64,000 nt of DNA from Mesonia sp. HuA40 (GTDB lineage: Bacteria; Bacteroidota; Bacteroidia; Flavobacteriales; Flavobacteriaceae). The DNA lies in the NCBI RefSeq assembly GCF_008017835.1, contig NZ_VRLT01000063.1, forward strand, positions 1-64,000, given 5' to 3'. The notes under the pieces were generated by a model that saw only the letters and a list, made by a program, of their open reading frames with translations, did no database searches and was not told the origin of the DNA. Position numbers and translations under genes: made by a program. This document shows, piece after piece, positions 33,726 through 43,769 of the stretch. The stretch's first letter is position 1; each line of letters starts with the position of its first letter.

Positions 33726-35606
33726 ATGAAAAAACTATTACTTCTTAGCTTTTTAGCAATTGGATTTTTGGCAAATGCACAAGCTCCTGCAGGATATTAC
33801 AGCAGTACTCAAGGCAAAACAGGCTTTGCACTAAAAACTGAATTAAGTCAAATTATTAGTAGCGGTCACAATGCGCAAAGCTATGGCGCTTTATGGACGG
33901 CTTACCAAACCTCTGATGTAGACACCTATTATGAAAACGATGGTAGTGTTTTAGATATCTACTCAGAAAATCCAAACAGCACAGACCCCTATAATTTCGT
34001 GTTTGGCTCAGACCAATGTGGAAATTACAGTGGTGAAAGCTCTTGTTATAACAGAGAGCATTTATTTCCGAAGAGTTGGTTTAACGACCAATCGCCAATG
34101 TATACAGACATTCACCATATCTACCCTTCTGACGGATATGTGAATGGGCAACGAGGAAATTTCTCTTTTGGAGAAGTAAATAACGCAAGTTGGACGTCGC
34201 AAAACGGATCTAAAAAAGGAAATAATACCTACAACCATCCCAATGCCTACAACGGTACTGTTTTTGAACCAATTGATGAATTTAAAGGTGATGTAGCAAG
34301 AGTTTGGTTTTATATGGCTACACGTTATGAGAGTCAAATTGCAGGTTGGGAAAACAACACCTCCCAAAGCGATGTAGCTTTAAATGGAACCTCAACCCAA
34401 GTTTTTGAAGATTGGGTCTTGGCCATGCTTTTAGAATGGCACAATAACGATCCTGTTTCTCAAAAAGAAATAGATCGCAACAATGCCGCTTTCAACTTTC
34501 AGGGAAACCGAAATCCTTATATCGATAATCCTGCTTGGGTAAATCAAATCTGGAATCCGAATCCAGACAATCAAGCCCCTACCGCACCAACAAATTTAGC
34601 GGCAAGCAATATTACTTCAAATAGCGTAGTACTGGACTGGACCGCTGCTACAGATAATGTTGGAGTAACCAGCTACCAAATTGAAGAAAACAATCAAATT
34701 GTTCAGACTACAGCGAACACACAAGCTACTGTGACCAATTTGAATCCGCAAACCACTTATAATTTTACCGTAAAAGCATTAGATGCTTACGGCAACGTTT
34801 CGGCGGCAAGTAATGCCGTAAGCATTACCACACTAGATGCACCCGTAATCATCTTTAGCGAAGACTTTGAAGACTGCAACAATCTTAATTTTATTAGCGT
34901 TTCAGAACAAAGCACACAAGATTGGGAATGTCTAGCTCAATACGGCGAAAATAACTCAGGAGCTTTCCAAATGAATGCTTATGCAAATGGGCAGCAGTAT
35001 CCAAGTCTTGATTGGTTAATCACAGATAGTCCTATAGACTTTAGTAATTTAAGTCAGGCTCAACTTAGCTTTTTTACTGCAGCAACTTTCGGAAATACGC
35101 CTTTGAATTTAGTATATAGTACAGATTACACACCAGGAAGTACACCAAGTAATGCCACCTGGACGCCAGTACCTAATGTAAATATTCCTATGTTTAGTGG
35201 AAGCGGTAGTACGATTGAAGAGAATACTTTTAGTAATATCGATATACAAGGAATCGCAGGTAACGCTTATTTAGCTTTTAAATATGACACCACCAATGGT
35301 GAAGATGCTACGCGTTGGACAGTAGATAGTTTTACTATCACCGCTAAAGTAACCGCTGGTTTGTCTACTACAAGTTTACAAGCGCAAATTTATCCCAACC
35401 CCAACTATAATAGAGTGCTGTTTGTTGAGCTTAACAATGCCAAAAACTATGATTATGCTCTTTACGATTTAAATGGAAGGTTAATTCTAAATAAACAAAA
35501 CGCAAATGCTAAAAACATAAAGCTTCCTCAATTAGAAGCAGGTATTTATCTGTTTGAAATTAAAAGTAAGCAGCAACGCGTAATTAAAAAGCTAATTTTA
35601 AATTAA
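33726..35606 (+). CDS. Secreted endonuclease I with FnIII, choice-of-anchor and T9SS sorting domains
   Basis: The 626-residue modular exoprotein begins with a signal peptide (KKLLLLSFLAIGFLANAQA, about 1-19). An endonuclease I domain follows (about 30-275) with CYNREHLFPKSWFND, DIHHIYPSDGYVNGQRGN and NGTVFEPIDEFKGDVARVWF. A fibronectin type III domain (about 290-372) begins APTAPTNLAASNITSNSVVL. A lectin-like choice-of-anchor region covers about 376-545. The C-terminal type IX sorting domain (about 556-626) has AQIYPNPNYNRVLFVEL, ALYDLNGRLI and GIYLFEI. It cleaves DNA or RNA non-specifically outside the cell, for nutrients or against extracellular DNA. A bidirectional terminator follows. Confidence 0.93.
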   Translation: MKKLLLLSFLAIGFLANAQAPAGYYSSTQGKTGFALKTELSQIISSGHNAQSYGALWTAYQTSDVDTYYENDGSVLDIYSENPNSTDPYNFVFGSDQCGNYSGESSCYNREHLFPKSWFNDQSPMYTDIHHIYPSDGYVNGQRGNFSFGEVNNASWTSQNGSKKGNNTYNHPNAYNGTVFEPIDEFKGDVARVWFYMATRYESQIAGWENNTSQSDVALNGTSTQVFEDWVLAMLLEWHNNDPVSQKEIDRNNAAFNFQGNRNPYIDNPAWVNQIWNPNPDNQAPTAPTNLAASNITSNSVVLDWTAATDNVGVTSYQIEENNQIVQTTANTQATVTNLNPQTTYNFTVKALDAYGNVSAASNAVSITTLDAPVIIFSEDFEDCNNLNFISVSEQSTQDWECLAQYGENNSGAFQMNAYANGQQYPSLDWLITDSPIDFSNLSQAQLSFFTAATFGNTPLNLVYSTDYTPGSTPSNATWTPVPNVNIPMFSGSGSTIEENTFSNIDIQGIAGNAYLAFKYDTTNGEDATRWTVDSFTITAKVTAGLSTTSLQAQIYPNPNYNRVLFVELNNAKNYDYALYDLNGRLILNKQNANAKNIKLPQLEAGIYLFEIKSKQQRVIKKLILN

Positions 35607-35624
35607 TTCTTAATTTAATTGCAT

Positions 35625-35663
35625 AAAAAAGCCATTAGTTGCATTCTAACTAATGGCTTTTTT
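35625..35663. terminator. Bidirectional terminator between endonuclease I and the reverse-strand membrane gene
   Basis: AAAAAAGCCATTAGTT pairs with AACTAATGGCTTTTTT around a 7-nt loop; A and T runs on both sides let it work in either direction. Outer bases GCATAAAA and TTTTATGC extend the symmetry. Confidence 0.85.
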
Positions 35664-35666
35664 ATT

Positions 35667-36395
35667 TTATGCATTGAAATACGTACTGTCCCAAACGGCC
35701 GAATTAAAATTCTTACCCATTTTAAATCCGTAAAACAAAGCAAGACCAACTATCCATTTAAAAATAAATAAGCTTAAAATTCCAGTTTTGAAGAAATCTA
35801 TTCCTGTATCAAAAATGATCAATGAAATTAGATTGCCTAAAAGCAGACTAACAGCAGCCAACAACAGTAAAAAATTTTCTAAGCTCTTTAACGGCCACAT
35901 CAACAGCTTTCGAAATGCATTCAAATCATTTCCCCATTTATGCACCAAATAATAGTATCCGTTTCCTAACGGAACAAAAAGTAGAGGGTCGTCGGCATTT
36001 CTCAATTTAAACCAGGAAGCAGGAGCCATAATTTTAAAACCGTTCAGTTCAATTTGATGCTGCTGCTCTAAAGCTTTAATCCTAATTAAAACTTCTTGAG
36101 GAAGCCTTTTTTTATAATAAAAACTAGGCAGAAAACGCAACCTATAAGTGGAACATATAGATTTTATATGTTCTTGATGAAAAATTCTGTCTAAATCCAA
36201 CTCATCAAAATTTAAGCGATTTATTTTTTCTTGTGAGTGATTTGTAAGGAGGCGCTTTCTAATTTGTTCATCTTTTGAAATTTCTAATTCCAAATGTTTC
36301 TTAATGGCTTCTAGATGTTGATTAAAAAGAGGATTTTTTTCTCTGTTCTTCCTTAATTCAATTTCTAAATTTACCGATTTCCATCCCATCTGCAT
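35667..36395 (-). CDS. Membrane protein of unknown function
   Basis: The 242-residue product has a long soluble N-terminal region (about 1-165). It is highly charged and probably helical at first (EIELRKNREKNPLFNQHLEA, LELEISKDEQIRKRLLTNHS), then mixed (GFKIMAPASWFKLRNADDPL, VPLGNGYYYLVHKWG). Two membrane helices follow (about 172-195 and 203-228). No family is recognised. ATG at 36395 or 36389 could start it. It is a lone gene: it diverges from purL and converges on endonuclease I. Confidence 0.72.
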   Translation of the reverse strand: MQMGWKSVNLEIELRKNREKNPLFNQHLEAIKKHLELEISKDEQIRKRLLTNHSQEKINRLNFDELDLDRIFHQEHIKSICSTYRLRFLPSFYYKKRLPQEVLIRIKALEQQHQIELNGFKIMAPASWFKLRNADDPLLFVPLGNGYYYLVHKWGNDLNAFRKLLMWPLKSLENFLLLLAAVSLLLGNLISLIIFDTGIDFFKTGILSLFIFKWIVGLALFYGFKMGKNFNSAVWDSTYFNA

Positions 36396-36478
36396 TCAAC
36401 TTAAATTGATCATACTTTTAAAATTAAAAAAACCTCATTTAATATTTAAATTTTTAACTACAAATATTTTTAAAAAAG

Positions 36479-36486
36479 TAAATTTG
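36479..36486 (+). promoter_or_regulatory. -7 promoter box of purL
   Basis: TAAATTTG matches TAnnTTTG 36 nt before the start codon. No purine-sensing hairpin was seen in the short leader. Confidence 0.55.
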
Positions 36487-36522
36487 CAAGACATTACACA
36501 ACACATTATTTAACTTTTTACT

Positions 36523-39500
36523 ATGATAACTTTTTTTGGGCAAGCATCAGACAAAATTTATGCGGTACACACCAAACAAAACTTGCCTCCCCAAGATTTA
36601 GAAAAATTAAGCTGGCTATTTGGCGAACAACCTATGCTTGAAAATAAGCAAATTGAAGCAAGCTTTATAGGCCCTCGTGCGGCAATGATTACCCCTTGGA
36701 GCACCAATGCCGTTGAAATAACTCAAAATATGGGGATTACGGGAATACTCCGTATCGAAGAATTTATAGCCGAAGAATTGGCAGGCCAGGTAGATCCCAT
36801 GCTTTCTCAAAAATATGAAACTTTAAATCAGTCTATTTTTGATATTGATGTAAAGCCACAAGGCATCATTGAGATTAAGGATATTCAAAAGTTTAACGAA
36901 GAAGAAGGTTTAGCGCTAAATGCGGAAGAAGTAACTTATTTAGAAAAACTTTCCGAAAAATTAGAAAGACCTTTAACCGATTCTGAGGTATTTGGCTTTT
37001 CGCAAGTCAATTCAGAACACTGCAGACATAAAATTTTTAACGGCACATTTATTATTGATGGTAAAGAAAAAGCGGAGTCGCTGTTTAAATTAATTAGAAA
37101 AACATCTGAGAAAAATCCAAATGATATTGTTTCTGCCTACAAAGACAATGTTGCTTTTATTTCTGGACCACGTGTAGAACAGTTTGCACCTAAAACCGCT
37201 CACCAACCCGATTTTTATATAGAAAAAGATTTTGATTCTGTAATATCTTTAAAAGCCGAAACACATAACTTTCCTACCACCGTAGAACCATTTAATGGAG
37301 CGGCAACTGGAAGTGGCGGAGAAATTAGAGATAGATTAGCAGGAGGTAAAGGTTCTTTACCGCTGGCAGGAACCGCTGTTTATATGACAAGTTACAGTCG
37401 ATTGAATGACCAAAAAAGTTGGGAAAATAAAATCTCTCAAAGAGATTGGTTATACCAAACCCCAAAAGATATTCTTATCAAAGCCTCTAATGGCGCATCA
37501 GATTTTGGAAATAAATTTGGTCAGCCGCTTATCGCTGGCTCGCTTCTTACTTTTGAGCACGAAGAAAACGAGCAAACCCTAGGTTATGATAAAGTTATAA
37601 TGTTAGCAGGAGGAATTGGCTACGGTAAAAAAGAGCAAGCCATAAAAGGCACCCCTAAAAATGAAGAGAAAATTGTTATTCTTGGGGGCGAGAACTACCG
37701 AATTGGCATGGGAGGGGCCGCAGTGTCATCGGCCAACACTGGAGATTTTAGCAGTGGTATCGAGTTAAATGCCATACAACGCTCTAATCCAGAAATGCAA
37801 AAAAGAGCTGCTAATGCCATTCGAGGAATGGTTGAAGCCGATTTTAATCCTATTGTTTCTATTCACGATCACGGAGCTGGCGGACATTTAAATTGCCTAA
37901 GTGAATTAGTAGAAGAAACAGGAGGTAAAATAGATTTAGACAAACTTCCTGTTGGAGACCCTACCCTTTCGGCCAAAGAAATAATTGGTAACGAGTCACA
38001 AGAAAGAATGGGACTAGTAATTGGTCAAGAACATATAAAAATCTTAGAAGAAGTAGCTTTGCGAGAGCGTTCTCCTATGTATACGGTGGGAGAGGTTACC
38101 AATGATAACCAATTTACCTTTGAAGGGAGCAAATCAAAACAAAAACCCATGAATCTCGCATTAGATGATATGTTTGGAAGCTCTCCAAAGACCATTATGC
38201 AAGATAATAGCGTAAAAGCTAATTATCAAGATGTAGCTTTTCAAGCCGATAAGGTTTATGAGTATACCAAGCAGGTATTGCAGTTAGAAGCTGTGGCTTG
38301 TAAAGATTGGTTAACCAATAAAGCTGACCGTTGTGTTACCGGAAAGGTAGCCAAACAACAAACGGTTGGCGCATTGCAATTACCTCTAAATAACCTTGGT
38401 GTTATGGCACTTGATTATAAGGGAAAACACGGTGTGGCCACAAGCATTGGGCACTCTCCCATTTCGGGTTTAATCGATCCTGTGGCTGGCGCTAAAAACT
38501 CAGTTGCCGAAGCTTTAACTAATATGGTTTGGGCTCCTTTAGAAAAAGATTTAAAATCTGTTTCGTTATCGGCTAACTGGATGTGGCCCTGCAATAACCC
38601 TGGTGAAGATGCACGATTATATGAAGCCGTTGAGGCACTTTCTGAATTCGCAATCGATTTAGGTATAAACGTACCTACGGGTAAAGATTCTTTATCGATG
38701 AAGCAAAATTATAAAGACAAATCGGTTTTATCTCCAGGTACAGTTATTGTTTCGGCTGCCGCACATTGCAACGCCATTCAACAAGTAGTTGAACCCGTAC
38801 TACAAAAAAACGCTGGTAGTATTTACTACATGAATATGAGTCAAGATTCCTTTAAATTGGGCGGTTCTTCGTTTGCTCAAGTATTAAATAAAGTGGGACA
38901 AAATGCGCCAAGTATTCAAGATAGCAGCCAGTTTAAAAACATGTTTAATGCACTGCAAGATTTAATCAAACAAAATTTAATCGTTGCAGGGCACGATGTA
39001 GCCTCTGGCGGACTACTCACCACCTTACTCGAGATGTGTTTTGCAGATCAAGATTTAGGAGCACAAATTGACCTTAGCAATTTAAAGGAAAGCGATTTAA
39101 TTAAAACCCTTTTCAATGAAAATGCAGGTGTTGTTTTTCAAACTAAAAATGCTTCCGCGGAAGCGATTCTAGAAAAGCATAATGTAGAGTTCTTTAAAAT
39201 AGGAGAAGCTAACTCATCTGCCGAGCTCGGCATTAAACACTTCGAAACACAGCTGAATTTTGATATAGCCACTTATAGAGATACCTGGTATAAAACCAGT
39301 TATTTATTAGATCAAGAACAAAGTGGTAAACAAAAAGCTCAAGAACGCTTTGAAAATTATAAAAATCAAGTTTTGAACTTTAGGTTTCCCGAGCATTTTA
39401 CAGGTAAAAAACCTCACATAGTAACCGACAAACCTCGTGTTAAAGCCGCCATTATACGTGAAAAAGGCTCTAATTCTGAGCGTGAAATGGCGCAAGCTAT

Positions 39501-40182
39501 GCATTTAGCTGGTTTTGATGTTAAAGATGTGCATATGACCGATTTGATTTCGGGTAGAGAAAATTTAGAGGATATAAAATTTATAGCCGCAGTAGGTGGG
39601 TTCTCTAATTCTGATGTTTTGGGTAGCGCAAAAGGATGGGCCGGTGCCTTTTTATACAACGAAAAAGCCAATACTGCTTTAAAAAAGTTCTTTGACAGAG
39701 AAGATACTTTATCTTTAGGAGTATGTAACGGTTGCCAGTTATTTATAGAATTAGGACTAATAAACCCAGATCACGAGCAGAAGCCAAAAATGCTACATAA
39801 CGACTCGCATAAATTTGAATGCAATTTTACTTCGGTAACTATTCAAGAAAACCAATCGGTTATGCTGTCGAGTTTAAGCGGTAGTACCTTAGGAATTTGG
39901 GCGGCACATGGCGAAGGTAAATTTAGTTTCCCGTATGCAGAAGACCGCTATAATATAGTAGGAAAATATGCTTATGATGCCTATCCTGCAAATCCTAACG
40001 GATCTGATTTTAATACTGCTATGTTAACCGATGATACCGGGCGCCACTTGGTAATGATGCCCCACTTAGAGCGCTCAACCTTTAGCTGGAACTGGGCACA
40101 TTACCCTAAAGACCGCCAAGATGAAGTAAGCCCTTGGCTAGAAGCCTTTGTAAATGCACGTAAATGGTTAGAAAAAAACTAA
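36523..40182 (+). CDS. purL: Phosphoribosylformylglycinamidine synthase, single-chain
   Basis: PurL converts FGAR, glutamine and ATP to FGAM in purine synthesis. The 1219-residue single chain combines the regions that are split as PurS, PurL and PurQ in many bacteria. They are an N-terminal PurS-like part, the linker VNSEHCRHKIFNG, and the synthetase with LKAETHNFPTTVEPFNGAAT and IHDHGAGGHLNCLSELV. The second half has TGKDSLSMKQ and AGHDVASGGLLTTLLEM. A class I glutaminase ends the chain (about 960-1219), with nucleophile LGVCNGCQLFIELG and histidine AHGEGKFSF. It is slightly shorter than the E. coli enzyme (about 1295). A perfect GCTTCCGCGGAAGC palindrome is embedded at 39151. A terminator follows. 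Confidence 0.97.
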   Translation: MITFFGQASDKIYAVHTKQNLPPQDLEKLSWLFGEQPMLENKQIEASFIGPRAAMITPWSTNAVEITQNMGITGILRIEEFIAEELAGQVDPMLSQKYETLNQSIFDIDVKPQGIIEIKDIQKFNEEEGLALNAEEVTYLEKLSEKLERPLTDSEVFGFSQVNSEHCRHKIFNGTFIIDGKEKAESLFKLIRKTSEKNPNDIVSAYKDNVAFISGPRVEQFAPKTAHQPDFYIEKDFDSVISLKAETHNFPTTVEPFNGAATGSGGEIRDRLAGGKGSLPLAGTAVYMTSYSRLNDQKSWENKISQRDWLYQTPKDILIKASNGASDFGNKFGQPLIAGSLLTFEHEENEQTLGYDKVIMLAGGIGYGKKEQAIKGTPKNEEKIVILGGENYRIGMGGAAVSSANTGDFSSGIELNAIQRSNPEMQKRAANAIRGMVEADFNPIVSIHDHGAGGHLNCLSELVEETGGKIDLDKLPVGDPTLSAKEIIGNESQERMGLVIGQEHIKILEEVALRERSPMYTVGEVTNDNQFTFEGSKSKQKPMNLALDDMFGSSPKTIMQDNSVKANYQDVAFQADKVYEYTKQVLQLEAVACKDWLTNKADRCVTGKVAKQQTVGALQLPLNNLGVMALDYKGKHGVATSIGHSPISGLIDPVAGAKNSVAEALTNMVWAPLEKDLKSVSLSANWMWPCNNPGEDARLYEAVEALSEFAIDLGINVPTGKDSLSMKQNYKDKSVLSPGTVIVSAAAHCNAIQQVVEPVLQKNAGSIYYMNMSQDSFKLGGSSFAQVLNKVGQNAPSIQDSSQFKNMFNALQDLIKQNLIVAGHDVASGGLLTTLLEMCFADQDLGAQIDLSNLKESDLIKTLFNENAGVVFQTKNASAEAILEKHNVEFFKIGEANSSAELGIKHFETQLNFDIATYRDTWYKTSYLLDQEQSGKQKAQERFENYKNQVLNFRFPEHFTGKKPHIVTDKPRVKAAIIREKGSNSEREMAQAMHLAGFDVKDVHMTDLISGRENLEDIKFIAAVGGFSNSDVLGSAKGWAGAFLYNEKANTALKKFFDREDTLSLGVCNGCQLFIELGLINPDHEQKPKMLHNDSHKFECNFTSVTIQENQSVMLSSLSGSTLGIWAAHGEGKFSFPYAEDRYNIVGKYAYDAYPANPNGSDFNTAMLTDDTGRHLVMMPHLERSTFSWNWAHYPKDRQDEVSPWLEAFVNARKWLEKN
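39151..39164 (+). repeat. Perfect 14-bp palindrome, copy of GCTTnCGCGGAA motif
   Basis: GCTTCCGCGGAAGC inside purL, encoding A-S-A-E-A. It is identical to the copy in lnt at 8663-8676. Confidence 0.6.
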
Positions 40183-40206
40183 ATTTATTTTATAACTATT
40201 TTTAAT

Positions 40207-40236
40207 AAAAACGCAGGGTATATTCCCTGCGTTTTT
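40207..40236 (+). terminator. Terminator of purL
   Basis: AAAAACGCAGGG and CCCTGCGTTTTT form a perfect 12-bp stem around a 6-nt loop, ending in T. Confidence 0.85.
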
Positions 40237-40368
40237 GGTTTAAAATCCACACAATTGTAGAAAAAAACCACAATTTACATAACTGCACTTAACTTTAACC
40301 TATTGATAAACAGACAAAAACAACTACGGCAAGCCTATTGAATATTCTCTTATCAAAAAAGAAACAAA

Positions 40369-41754
40369 ATGAAAGAGAAAAGAAAACAAGATTTGGCTTA
40401 TCAATCAAAACCAAAAGAATCCTCATCAAAAAAATCATTTAAAGCAGGCATGGTTATTGGTTTTACTTCCTTATTGATGTTACTAGCATTATTTTTTAAT
40501 TTTTACTTTAATTCCTATTTTGAAGCAGTACATCTAAGCCGTATTCAAAATCTATTTGGCAAAAGCGTCTGGATAATTGGATTAGTTTTATTAGGCATTA
40601 ACATCAGTTTTTTAATTTATTTATTGGTATTATACCTCAAATATGAATCGGTACCCTCTGGCTCAAATCAAGAATTACCAAAATGTACGGTGATTGTACC
40701 TGCTTATAACGAAGGAAGTTTAGTTTATAAAACGCTACACAGCTTGGTAAACAGTGATTATCCTGCCGAAAAACTTCAAATAATAGCCATAGATGATGGC
40801 AGCCAAGACGATACTTATGATTGGATGATAAAAGCCAAGCAATCTTTAGGCGAACGCATTCAGTTATTGAGACAAGGAACCAATCAAGGAAAGCGGCAAG
40901 CGCTTTACCGTGGGTTTAATTTGGCAACTGGCGAAATATTTATAACAGTAGATAGCGATTCGGTAGTAAAAGAAGATACTTTACGACAAATGGTGAGTCC
41001 GTTTATTAATAATCCCACCTGCGGTGCCGTGGCAGGAAATGTAAAAGTACTCAATAAAGATCAAGCACTTATACCTAAGATGCTACACGTGAGTTTTGCT
41101 TTTAGTTTTGAATTTGTGCGTTCTGCACAAAGTGTATTAGGAAGTGTATTATGTACGCCAGGAGCTTTGTCTGCTTACCGAAAAGAGGCAGTTATGAATT
41201 GTTTAGAAAGCTGGATCAACCAGACCTTTATGGGTAAACCATCTACCATAGGAGAAGATCGAGCCATGACAAATATGATTTTAAAGCAAGGCTATACGGT
41301 TAAATTTCAAAGAGATGCTTGGGTATTTACCAATATTCCCGAACGCTATAAAAATTTATACAAAATGTTCATTCGTTGGGAACGTAGCAACGTACGTGAA
41401 AACATTGCTATGAGTAAATTTGCATTCACTCAATTTAGAAGTTCAGGAAAATTAGGACCTCGTCTGCTTTTGCTCCATCAATGGCTAAAAATAATCATGG
41501 CTTACCCAATAATTTTATTAATGCTTTTTTTAATAATTAGTTACCCGTTGGTATTTTTAACCTCAACTCTCCTGGGTGTACTTGTTTTTTCAAGCATACA
41601 AGCTCTGTTTTTTGCTAAAAAGCATAATTTTAAAGAATCTGTATGGGCTTACCCCTATAGTTTATTTTATGCTTTTACATTATTTTGGATTACCCCATAT
41701 GCCATTGTCACCGCCAGCAAAAGCGGTTGGCTTACTAGAGAACTTAATAAATAA
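40369..41754 (+). CDS. Membrane glycosyltransferase family 2 (polysaccharide synthase-like)
   Basis: The 461-residue protein has two N-terminal membrane helices (about 27-47 and 66-88). A GT2 catalytic domain follows: CTVIVPAYNEGSLVYKTLHS, IIAIDDGSQDDTYDWM, GEIFITVDSDSVVKEDTL, STIGEDRAMTNMILKQG and MFIRWERSNVRE, in the place of QxxRW. Three C-terminal membrane helices complete it. This is the architecture of hyaluronan, chitin and poly-N-acetylglucosamine synthases that build and extrude a polysaccharide. The QxxRW position reads I-R-W-E-R, a variation seen in hyaluronan-type enzymes as I remember. No export partner lies nearby and the substrate is not predictable. Confidence 0.86.
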   Translation: MKEKRKQDLAYQSKPKESSSKKSFKAGMVIGFTSLLMLLALFFNFYFNSYFEAVHLSRIQNLFGKSVWIIGLVLLGINISFLIYLLVLYLKYESVPSGSNQELPKCTVIVPAYNEGSLVYKTLHSLVNSDYPAEKLQIIAIDDGSQDDTYDWMIKAKQSLGERIQLLRQGTNQGKRQALYRGFNLATGEIFITVDSDSVVKEDTLRQMVSPFINNPTCGAVAGNVKVLNKDQALIPKMLHVSFAFSFEFVRSAQSVLGSVLCTPGALSAYRKEAVMNCLESWINQTFMGKPSTIGEDRAMTNMILKQGYTVKFQRDAWVFTNIPERYKNLYKMFIRWERSNVRENIAMSKFAFTQFRSSGKLGPRLLLLHQWLKIIMAYPIILLMLFLIISYPLVFLTSTLLGVLVFSSIQALFFAKKHNFKESVWAYPYSLFYAFTLFWITPYAIVTASKSGWLTRELNK

Positions 41755-41935
41755 ATAAAAATTCAACACCCTGGTTAAAATTATTTAGCCGGGGTTAACA
41801 CTAATATAATTTAAAACAAGATTTTTGTCATAAATGTAGCTCTATTTAAAGAAAACTTAATTTTTTTTAGTTACAAGAAATAAAATTACCGAGTTAATTT
41901 ACTATTTTGCAATAGACAATTTTATCTTATAGACT

Positions 41936-43711
41936 ATGACATCGGTAAAAAGACTTTTTGATTTTCCTGCTTACCAACTGGAAAAATACAATTTGGAAGC
42001 AGCTTTAATCACCAAAAAAAATGGAAAATGGATTGAAACTTCTACGAAAGAATATTTAGATAAGGCTAATCAAATCAGTAGAGCCTTGCTCACAATGGGT
42101 GTAAAACCAAATGATAAAATTGCGATTATCTCTACCAATAATCGTACAGAATGGAATATTGTGGACATAGGTGTTTTACAAATAGGAGCGCAAGATGTAC
42201 CCATTTATCCTACCATTTCTGAGGAGGAGTATGCTTATGTACTCAATCATAGCGAGAGCATATTTTGTTTTGTTTCTGATAAGGAAGTACTTGATAAAAT
42301 TGAAAAAATTCGAGATAAAGTACCGCATTTAAAGGCCGTATATACATTTGACGAAATTGCGGGTGCACAGAACTGGCAAGAGGTCTTAGATTTGGGTAAA
42401 GATGATAGTAATCAGCAGCAGGTAGAAGAAATCAAGCAGAAGATAGATGAGAATGATTTAGCTACAATTATTTATACTTCGGGCACAACAGGAAAACCTA
42501 AAGGGGTTATGCTTTCGCATAAAAACATTGTAAGCAATGCTTTAAATAGTTCTACAAGGCTACCTATGGGTGAGGGAATTCAAAAAGCGATTAGCTTTTT
42601 ACCCGTTTGCCATATTTATGAGCGTATGCTTTTATATATGTACCAATACAATGGCGTAAGTATATATTATGCGGAGTCTATTGAAAAAATCAGTGACAAC
42701 TTGAAAGAAGTACAACCTCATGTAATGTCGGCAGTACCTCGTTTACTTGAAAAAGTATATGATAAAATCATTGCCAAAGGATCTGAACTGAGTGGTATTA
42801 AAAAGAAATTGTTTTACTGGGCCGTAGATTTAGGTTTAGCTTTTGAACCATATGAAGAAAATGGCTGGTGGTATGAATTTAGACTCAACATTGCACGTAA
42901 GTTGATTTTTAGTAAATGGCAAGAAGCTCTAGGTGGCCAGCTAAAAGTTATTGCTTCTGGAAGTGCAGCACTTCAACCACGACTAGCGCGTGTATTTAAT
43001 GCTGCAAATATCAAAGTGATGGAAGGTTATGGCCTAACAGAAACTTCACCGGTAATTGCGGTGAATGATACCCGTGACCGCGGATTTAAAATTGGTACTG
43101 TAGGAAAACCAATTCCAGAAACAGAAGTAAAAATTGCCGAAGATGGAGAAATTCTTATCAAAGGTCCGCAGGTAATGCTTGGTTATTATAAAGATACCGA
43201 AAAGACAAAAGAAGTTATGCAAGGTGATTATTTTTGTACGGGAGATATAGGAGAAATTGATGCAGAGGGCTTTTTAAAGATCACAGATCGTAAAAAAGAG
43301 ATGTTTAAAACTTCGGGTGGTAAATATGTGGCCCCCCAAATCATTGAAAACACTATGAAGCAATCTCGATTCATAGAGCAAATTATGGTAATTGGTGACG
43401 GGGAAAAAATGCCTGCAGCTTTAATACAACCAAATTTTGAATTTATTACCGATTGGGCCAAAAGAAAGTCTATTGATTTAAGTGATGACCCAGAAACTAT
43501 TGCGCAATCTACCATGGTACAAGAACGCATACGGCAAGAGATTGATTTCTATAATAAAAAGTTTGGTAAGTGGGAGCAAATAAAAGCCTTCCGACTTACG
43601 CCTAATGTCTGGACGGTTGAAGACGGTCACCTTACTCCTACCATGAAAATGAAAAGAAAAAAAATAAAAGAGAAGTATCAAAATTTATACAATCAAATCT
43701 ATCAGTTTTAA
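41936..43711 (+). CDS. fadD: Long-chain-fatty-acid--CoA ligase
   Basis: This enzyme activates fatty acids with ATP and CoA. The 591-residue protein is an ANL-superfamily adenylating enzyme. It has the P-loop-like motif TIIYTSGTTGKPKGVMLSH, LPVCHIYERML, the acyl/AMP motif MEGYGLTETSPVIAVN, YFCTGDIGEIDAEGFLKITD and the C-terminal lysine region TPTMKMKRKKIKEKY. The long-chain ACSL/Faa type is indicated by its insert and length, but chain-length preference is inferred. It lies 389 nt upstream of the marR-fadN-fadA-fadE operon, so it probably supplies that pathway. A 30-bp perfect palindrome follows the gene. Confidence 0.94.
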   Translation: MTSVKRLFDFPAYQLEKYNLEAALITKKNGKWIETSTKEYLDKANQISRALLTMGVKPNDKIAIISTNNRTEWNIVDIGVLQIGAQDVPIYPTISEEEYAYVLNHSESIFCFVSDKEVLDKIEKIRDKVPHLKAVYTFDEIAGAQNWQEVLDLGKDDSNQQQVEEIKQKIDENDLATIIYTSGTTGKPKGVMLSHKNIVSNALNSSTRLPMGEGIQKAISFLPVCHIYERMLLYMYQYNGVSIYYAESIEKISDNLKEVQPHVMSAVPRLLEKVYDKIIAKGSELSGIKKKLFYWAVDLGLAFEPYEENGWWYEFRLNIARKLIFSKWQEALGGQLKVIASGSAALQPRLARVFNAANIKVMEGYGLTETSPVIAVNDTRDRGFKIGTVGKPIPETEVKIAEDGEILIKGPQVMLGYYKDTEKTKEVMQGDYFCTGDIGEIDAEGFLKITDRKKEMFKTSGGKYVAPQIIENTMKQSRFIEQIMVIGDGEKMPAALIQPNFEFITDWAKRKSIDLSDDPETIAQSTMVQERIRQEIDFYNKKFGKWEQIKAFRLTPNVWTVEDGHLTPTMKMKRKKIKEKYQNLYNQIYQF

Positions 43712-43769
43712 GATTGTTATTTAGATCTGCTTTAGCGATTAAAAACTACAAATTTAGCAATAACCGTAT

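Noticed and set aside
41765-41806. Possible terminator after the glycosyltransferase gene
   Set aside because: ACCCTGG and CCGGGGT arms pair only with several mismatches and no T run follows.
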